Assembly (NCBI GenBank): GCA_900770265.1
Contig: CAAGJR010000230.1
Location: 1-16,734 of the forward strand
From: an uncultured Acidaminococcus sp.
Lineage (GTDB): Bacteria > Bacillota > Negativicutes > Acidaminococcales > Acidaminococcaceae
DNA length: 16,734 nucleotides
Direction: 5' to 3'
This document shows positions 13,605-16,734 of the stretch, piece by piece. The notes below the pieces were generated by a model that saw only the letters and a list, made by a program, of their open reading frames with translations, had not been told where the DNA came from and did no database searches. The translations under genes were made by a program, and so were the position numbers. Within the stretch, counting starts at the first letter, position 1. Each line of letters opens with the position of its first letter.

Positions 13605-13649
13605 TTTCCAAAGAGAGTCAAAGGGTTAGGGGGTGTGTCTTTCCGGAGC

Positions 13650-14351
13650 TTATTCGTTCCAGGCTTTATCCAGGATTTCCACTTCTTTTTTCTCGATCAG
13701 GGCTTCTACCCAATCCCGCTTGGCTCTGCCTTCCTGGGCAGCCAGCAGCTTGGCTTCGTCCTTTTCCTGGAAAGCACGGGCATTCTTCAATACGGTTTCG
13801 GCTTCCTGCAGGGGAATCACGATGACGCCATCTTCATCCATGACAATGATGTCGCCGGGGTTCACGCTGATGCCGCCGCAGGAGATGGGCACGTTGATTT
13901 CGCCGGGGCCTTCTTTATAGGGGCCGGCCGGGTTGGTACCGGTGGCGTAGATGGGCATTTCCATCTTCCGTACAGCATCGATATCCCGGATGGGGCCGTC
14001 GATGATGATGCCGTTAGCACCTTTGGAAGCCAGCACAGTGAACATGATTTCCCCGATCAGGGACCGGTAGCTTTCACCGCCGTCGTTGGACAGGATGACC
14101 ACATCGCCCGGCTTGGCCATGTTGATGGCCTTGTGCAGCATCAGGTTGTCGCCGCTGCGTGTCTTGATGGTCAGGGCACGGCCTACGTTGATGGGGTTCT
14201 TGGGAGCGCTCTGCAGTTTGATGCGAGGGTGCATCCCGACCAGACGGCCCATGGTATCAGAGATGTTGGCAGCAGGGATGGTGCTGAACGCTTTCAGCAG
14301 TTCTTCCGGAGCTTCGGGTTTCTTCAGGAAAATACGGTTTCCGATGGACAT
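13650..14351 (-). CDS. RraA-like aldolase/decarboxylase family protein
   Basis: 233-residue protein of the RraA-like family, which includes 4-hydroxy-4-methyl-2-oxoglutarate (HMG/CHA) aldolases with oxaloacetate decarboxylase activity. The metal- and substrate-binding elements of the aldolase branch are present: GGESYRSLIGE (91-101) and DGPIRDID (118-125), with R122 and D123 in the place of the conserved Arg-Asp pair. Regulator-of-RNase-E members usually lack this full set and are shorter (about 160 residues), so an aldolase or related lyase is favoured. AAGGAGGA precedes the ATG. The product would cleave or decarboxylate a branched or oxo dicarboxylate to pyruvate-type products. It is the first gene of an operon with gltS, under LysR-type promoter copy B, divergent from lysR. 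Confidence 0.8.
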   Translation of the reverse strand: MSIGNRIFLKKPEAPEELLKAFSTIPAANISDTMGRLVGMHPRIKLQSAPKNPINVGRALTIKTRSGDNLMLHKAINMAKPGDVVILSNDGGESYRSLIGEIMFTVLASKGANGIIIDGPIRDIDAVRKMEMPIYATGTNPAGPYKEGPGEINVPISCGGISVNPGDIIVMDEDGVIVIPLQEAETVLKNARAFQEKDEAKLLAAQEGRAKRDWVEALIEKKEVEILDKAWNE

Positions 14352-14437
14352 TATGAATTCCTCCTTGTGATTCTCAAGTCGTGTGGTTTTAATGACAGTA
14401 CTTTTCGTGTTTTCTGTCTCTTTCTGTTCGCAACTCT

Positions 14438-14503
14438 ATGATAAGGCCTTGCAACGACAAAGTAAAACAGATATAATTTGGCTGAATAACAAAATATTTT
14501 TGT
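14438..14503 (-). promoter_or_regulatory. LysR-type promoter module, copy B (divergent gap)
   Basis: Minus strand: dyad ACAAA-N5-TTTGT (14503-14489), an 18-base gap, CTGTTTTACTTTGT with -35 TTTACT (14466-14461), a 17-base spacer and -10 TATCAT (14443-14438). Predicted start near 14431. It lies between the rraA-like gene and lysR. The dyad ends 28 bases before the lysR ATG and 14 bases before its GGGAGG site, where bound regulator could also repress lysR, as is usual for the family. Confidence 0.8.
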
Positions 14504-14531
14504 AGTATGATATGCAAGGGAGGAAGCATCC

Positions 14532-15515
14532 ATGGACCTGAATAGTCTGAATTACTTTACGGAATTGACCAAGGATCTGAACATGACCCAGACCGCCAAG
14601 CGGCTGTACCTGTCCCAGCAGACCCTGTCCAACCACATCGCCCGGCTGGAACGGTACTGCGGGACGGCCCTGTTCTACCGGAAGCCCCGGCTGTCCCTGA
14701 CCCCGGCCGGCCGGGCGCTGCTCCATTTTTCCAGCAGCATCCTGAACCAGGAGCGGGAATTCCGAGAAATCCTGTCCGATCTGATTGACGAATCCCGGGG
14801 CGTGATCCGCTTTGGGGCCAGCTTCATCCGGTACAACTACATGCTACCCTCCATCCTGCCGGTCTTTTCCCAGAAATACCCCCAGGTATCCCTGCAGCTT
14901 ACGGACGATACCTCGGGCCATCTGATGGAGAAGCTGAACCAGGGCGAACTGGATGTGGTCCTTTCCGTGCGGAACGAGAACCTGCCCGGGCTGTCCGATA
15001 CCCTGCTGCTGTCCAACCAGCTGTACCTTCTGGTCTCGGACCGCCTGCTGTTCCAGTACTACGGAGAGGCCGCCCGTTCCATCAAGGAACATTCCCGGCA
15101 CGGTGCCCAGCTGGAGGACTTCGCCCGGCTGCCCTTCCTGCTGATCACGCCCCCCAACAAGCTGGGCAGTATCATTGCCAACTGTTTCGAGGAAGCCGGC
15201 GTGATTCCCCGGGTCTACCTGTCCACCAGCTATATGCGGATGAGTACCTCCCTGGCCTCCCTGGGGCTGTGCGCCTCTTTTTCCACCACCACGCCCCTCC
15301 ACAAGCTGCAGCAGAACCTGGCCACCGATGTGAACATCTTCCCCGTCCTGTACAAGCAGAAACCGGTGTCCCACGACCTGTACCTGGCGTACTACGAAAA
15401 CCGCTACCATCCCCAGTACATCCAGTATTTCCTCCAGCTGATTCGGGAATACTACAGCAAGATCGAAGCCCTGGATCTGACGCGGATCACCGAGCCAGCG
15501 TCCGATCCGCAATGA
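14532..15515 (+). CDS. LysR-family transcriptional regulator
   Basis: 327-residue LysR-type regulator. The N-terminal helix-turn-helix is at about residues 2-60 (LNYFTELTKDLNMTQTAKRL then LSQQTLSNHIARLERYCG), followed by the linker helix and a periplasmic-binding-like effector domain from about residue 92 (GVIRFGASFIRYNYMLPSIL...). GGGAGG (14518-14523) precedes the ATG. It is transcribed away from the rraA-like gene, and the shared gap contains promoter module copy B. It is the only local regulator in the catabolic cluster and the best candidate to bind all four modules, probably with an organic-acid intermediate as effector. It converges on the beta-hydroxyacid dehydrogenase gene with a shared bidirectional terminator. 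The coding sequence is notably GC-rich. Confidence 0.92.
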   Translation: MDLNSLNYFTELTKDLNMTQTAKRLYLSQQTLSNHIARLERYCGTALFYRKPRLSLTPAGRALLHFSSSILNQEREFREILSDLIDESRGVIRFGASFIRYNYMLPSILPVFSQKYPQVSLQLTDDTSGHLMEKLNQGELDVVLSVRNENLPGLSDTLLLSNQLYLLVSDRLLFQYYGEAARSIKEHSRHGAQLEDFARLPFLLITPPNKLGSIIANCFEEAGVIPRVYLSTSYMRMSTSLASLGLCASFSTTTPLHKLQQNLATDVNIFPVLYKQKPVSHDLYLAYYENRYHPQYIQYFLQLIREYYSKIEALDLTRITEPASDPQ

Positions 15516-15523
15516 ACCGCATC

Positions 15524-15555
15524 AAAAAAGGCTATCGCCCGTGCGATAGCCTTTT
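15524..15555. terminator. Bidirectional terminator between convergent genes
   Basis: GGCTATCGC-CCGT-GCGATAGCC flanked by an A-run on the left and a T-run on the right, so it works for lysR (plus) and for the dehydrogenase gene (minus). It lies 9 bases past the lysR stop. Confidence 0.88.
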
Positions 15556-15567
15556 GCGTTTTTTGGG

Positions 15568-16452
15568 TTATTTTTTCTTTTCTTCCAGCAGCGGATCCAC
15601 GATCTGCTCCCATTTGGTCGGAGCTGCATCCACGAATTTTTCAGCAAAATTGAAGGGAACCAGCATTTCATGGCTCTTCTTGGCGGCTTCCGTCATGTAC
15701 GGTTCCACTCCTGCATCTTTCAGCAGATCGATGGAGCCTTCCAGTTCATGGCCTCTGCGTTTGGCATGGACACCGGTACCGGTGACCAGACGGTTCAGGT
15801 GGGACACGAAGGGCGTGCCGTCCAGGCTCTTGGACAGAGAAGCCACCACTTCATTGGCCACGCCATAGGAATGGGCGCCTTCCAGCATTTCGATCATCAG
15901 GCTGGCAATGCCCTTCATGAAGATGCTCCGGACCAGTTTGATGGCGGAAGCAGAACCGGCTTTTTCCCCGGCCAGGGTGATGTCCATATGGAAGGGAGCG
16001 ACGGCTTCCTTGAAGGCAGCGGCCCCGTTACCGCTGGCCGTAATGGGTACCTGGTGCTTTTTCTTGGGCAGGGAACCCAGCATGGCCCCATCCACGAACA
16101 GCACGCCGGAATCTTTGATCTTGTCCCAGATGGCCGCTTTGGTAGCCGGGGTGGACGCACTTACATCCACATAGAACTGGCCCGGTTTCAGATGGTCTTT
16201 GACTTCATCGCATACACCCATGGTGAAGGTGGAGGGCACGGCAGCGAAGACCAGATCGGCCCAGTCCACCAGAGCCTTGGAGTCGTCCACCAGGGTCACA
16301 TGGGCTTCTTCAGCCCGTTTGTGGACCTGTTTCCCCATGACTTCATGGTTCTGCAGGGCATCGTGGGCCTGGATGCCCCGGACCCCTTCTCCGTACAGTC
16401 CCAATGCAATGTTGTAAGCCGCTTCACCAAAACCGATAAAACCGATATTCAT
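15568..16452 (-). CDS. NAD(P)-dependent beta-hydroxyacid dehydrogenase, DUF1932 type
   Basis: 294-residue oxidoreductase with an N-terminal Rossmann domain like 6-phosphogluconate/3-hydroxyisobutyrate dehydrogenases (GFGEAA at 7-12) and a C-terminal helical DUF1932 domain (about 195-265). Family motifs seen are DVSAS (96-100) for substrate binding, DGAMLGSLP (121-129), and K172 in SASAIKLVRS as the catalytic lysine. It should oxidise a 3-hydroxy acid or reduce the matching semialdehyde or oxo acid. The substrate is unknown. AGGAGG precedes the ATG at 16452. It is a single-gene unit under LysR-type promoter copy C with its own terminator, so it is tied to the cluster mainly by that shared promoter design. 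Confidence 0.87.
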   Translation of the reverse strand: MNIGFIGFGEAAYNIALGLYGEGVRGIQAHDALQNHEVMGKQVHKRAEEAHVTLVDDSKALVDWADLVFAAVPSTFTMGVCDEVKDHLKPGQFYVDVSASTPATKAAIWDKIKDSGVLFVDGAMLGSLPKKKHQVPITASGNGAAAFKEAVAPFHMDITLAGEKAGSASAIKLVRSIFMKGIASLMIEMLEGAHSYGVANEVVASLSKSLDGTPFVSHLNRLVTGTGVHAKRRGHELEGSIDLLKDAGVEPYMTEAAKKSHEMLVPFNFAEKFVDAAPTKWEQIVDPLLEEKKK

Positions 16453-16517
16453 ATTCTTTCCTCCTGACTGAACAAGAATCCTGTCGGCAGGTCTGCCCTG
16501 CCATTTCCTTTACCTGT

Positions 16518-16583
16518 ATCATATCGGCTCTGGCATACAAAGTAAAACAGTTAATTTTTTTGTTAGTGACAAAAATTACTTGT
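16518..16583 (-). promoter_or_regulatory. LysR-type promoter module, copy C
   Basis: Minus strand: dyad ACAAG-N5-TTTGT (16583-16569), an 18-base gap, CTGTTTTACTTTGT with -35 TTTACT (16546-16541), a 17-base spacer and -10 TATGAT (16523-16518). Predicted start near 16511, 59 bases before the dehydrogenase ATG. Confidence 0.78.
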
Positions 16584-16596
16584 AGTCAATCCAAAA

Positions 16597-16624
16597 AAAA
16601 TCCGCCCCGGAATGGGCGGATTTT
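16597..16624 (-). terminator. Terminator of the gene entering from the right
   Basis: AAAATCCGCCC-CGGAAT-GGGCGGATTTT, with a continuing T-run on the minus strand (eight T in all). It closes the minus-strand gene that ends at 16666 and insulates promoter copy C from it. Confidence 0.82.
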
Positions 16625-16633
16625 ATCCTTCAG

Positions 16634-16662
16634 CGTATGACGTATGACCTATCATGTATGAC
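16634..16662. repeat. Short TATGACGTATG-type repeat, second copy
   Basis: CGTATGACGTATGACCTATC with a further ATGTATGACC directly after it; partner of the copy at 5421-5444. It lies between a gene end and its terminator. Confidence 0.35.
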
Positions 16663-16665
16663 CTT

Positions 16666-16734
16666 TTACCCTCTGTTCTTCCAGTACAGGTAGAAGTACA
16701 GCAGCTCCAGCACGCAGCAGCACATCCAGCCCAC
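16666..16734 (-). CDS. C-terminal end of an unidentified membrane protein (partial)
   Basis: Only the last 22 codons and the stop are in the window. They read GWMCCCVLELLYFYLYWKNR and a final G, a hydrophobic, aromatic-rich segment ending in a basic tail, as at the end of a transmembrane helix. The terminator about 40 bases downstream supports a real gene end. The family cannot be named from so little. Confidence 0.5.
   Translation of the reverse strand: MGWMCCCVLELLYFYLYWKNRG

Overview
The window looks like a chromosomal segment of a GC-rich anaerobic Firmicute. Strong AGGAGG-type ribosome binding sites, TTGnnn-17-TATAAT promoters and the gene set (GltS-type symporter, SLC13 carboxylate carriers, RraA-like aldolase, short threonine dehydratase) would fit an amino-acid- or carboxylate-fermenting Negativicute such as an Acidaminococcus relative. 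That placement is inference, not shown by any marker gene. No rRNA, tRNA, CRISPR array or transposase is visible.

Left part (1-5870). These are loosely connected genes: a MarR-type regulator with its own promoter and dyads; an AAA/DUF4143 ATPase gene in an AT-richer 1.38-kb block bounded by two near-identical 43-base palindromes; an exported e(P4)/class C-type HAD phosphatase; and a short PLP threonine/serine dehydratase. The gaps between them hold four copies of a mosaic, hairpin-rich, MITE/REP-like repeat. All share a roughly 64-base core bounded by CCCCTACG...CGTAGGGG. Many open frames in the gaps are by-products of this repeat.

Right part (5870-16600). This is one coherent catabolic cluster, almost all on the minus strand and free of the repeat. 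In transcription order from the right it contains: a DUF1932-type beta-hydroxyacid dehydrogenase; a divergent LysR regulator gene; an RraA-like aldolase followed by a GltS-type symporter; an SLC13 carrier followed by a DUF6282 metal-dependent hydrolase; and a D-2-hydroxyacid dehydrogenase, a decayed gltS/rraA scar, a second SLC13 carrier and an amidohydrolase/deacetylase.

The most interesting signal is regulatory. Four minus-strand promoters in this cluster (upstream of the genes starting at 9645, 11947, 14351 and 16452) share one architecture. Each has a 15-base dyad ACAAA-N5-TTTGT, exactly 18 bases, a CTGTTTTACTTTGT-like block containing the -35 box, a 17-base spacer, and a TATCAT-like -10. 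The dyad centre falls at about -65, the usual place for a LysR recognition site. One copy lies in the lysR/rraA divergent gap. The simplest reading is a single LysR regulon of four operons that imports and breaks down one or a few organic acids or N-acyl/amide compounds. Neither the substrate nor the pathway can be read from the sequence.

Between the dehydrogenase and the second SLC13 carrier lies a fossil of the gltS-rraA junction. Three separated pieces of gltS are joined in one reading frame, followed by a hairpin and the tail of the rraA-like gene. It suggests this module was once duplicated and then collapsed.
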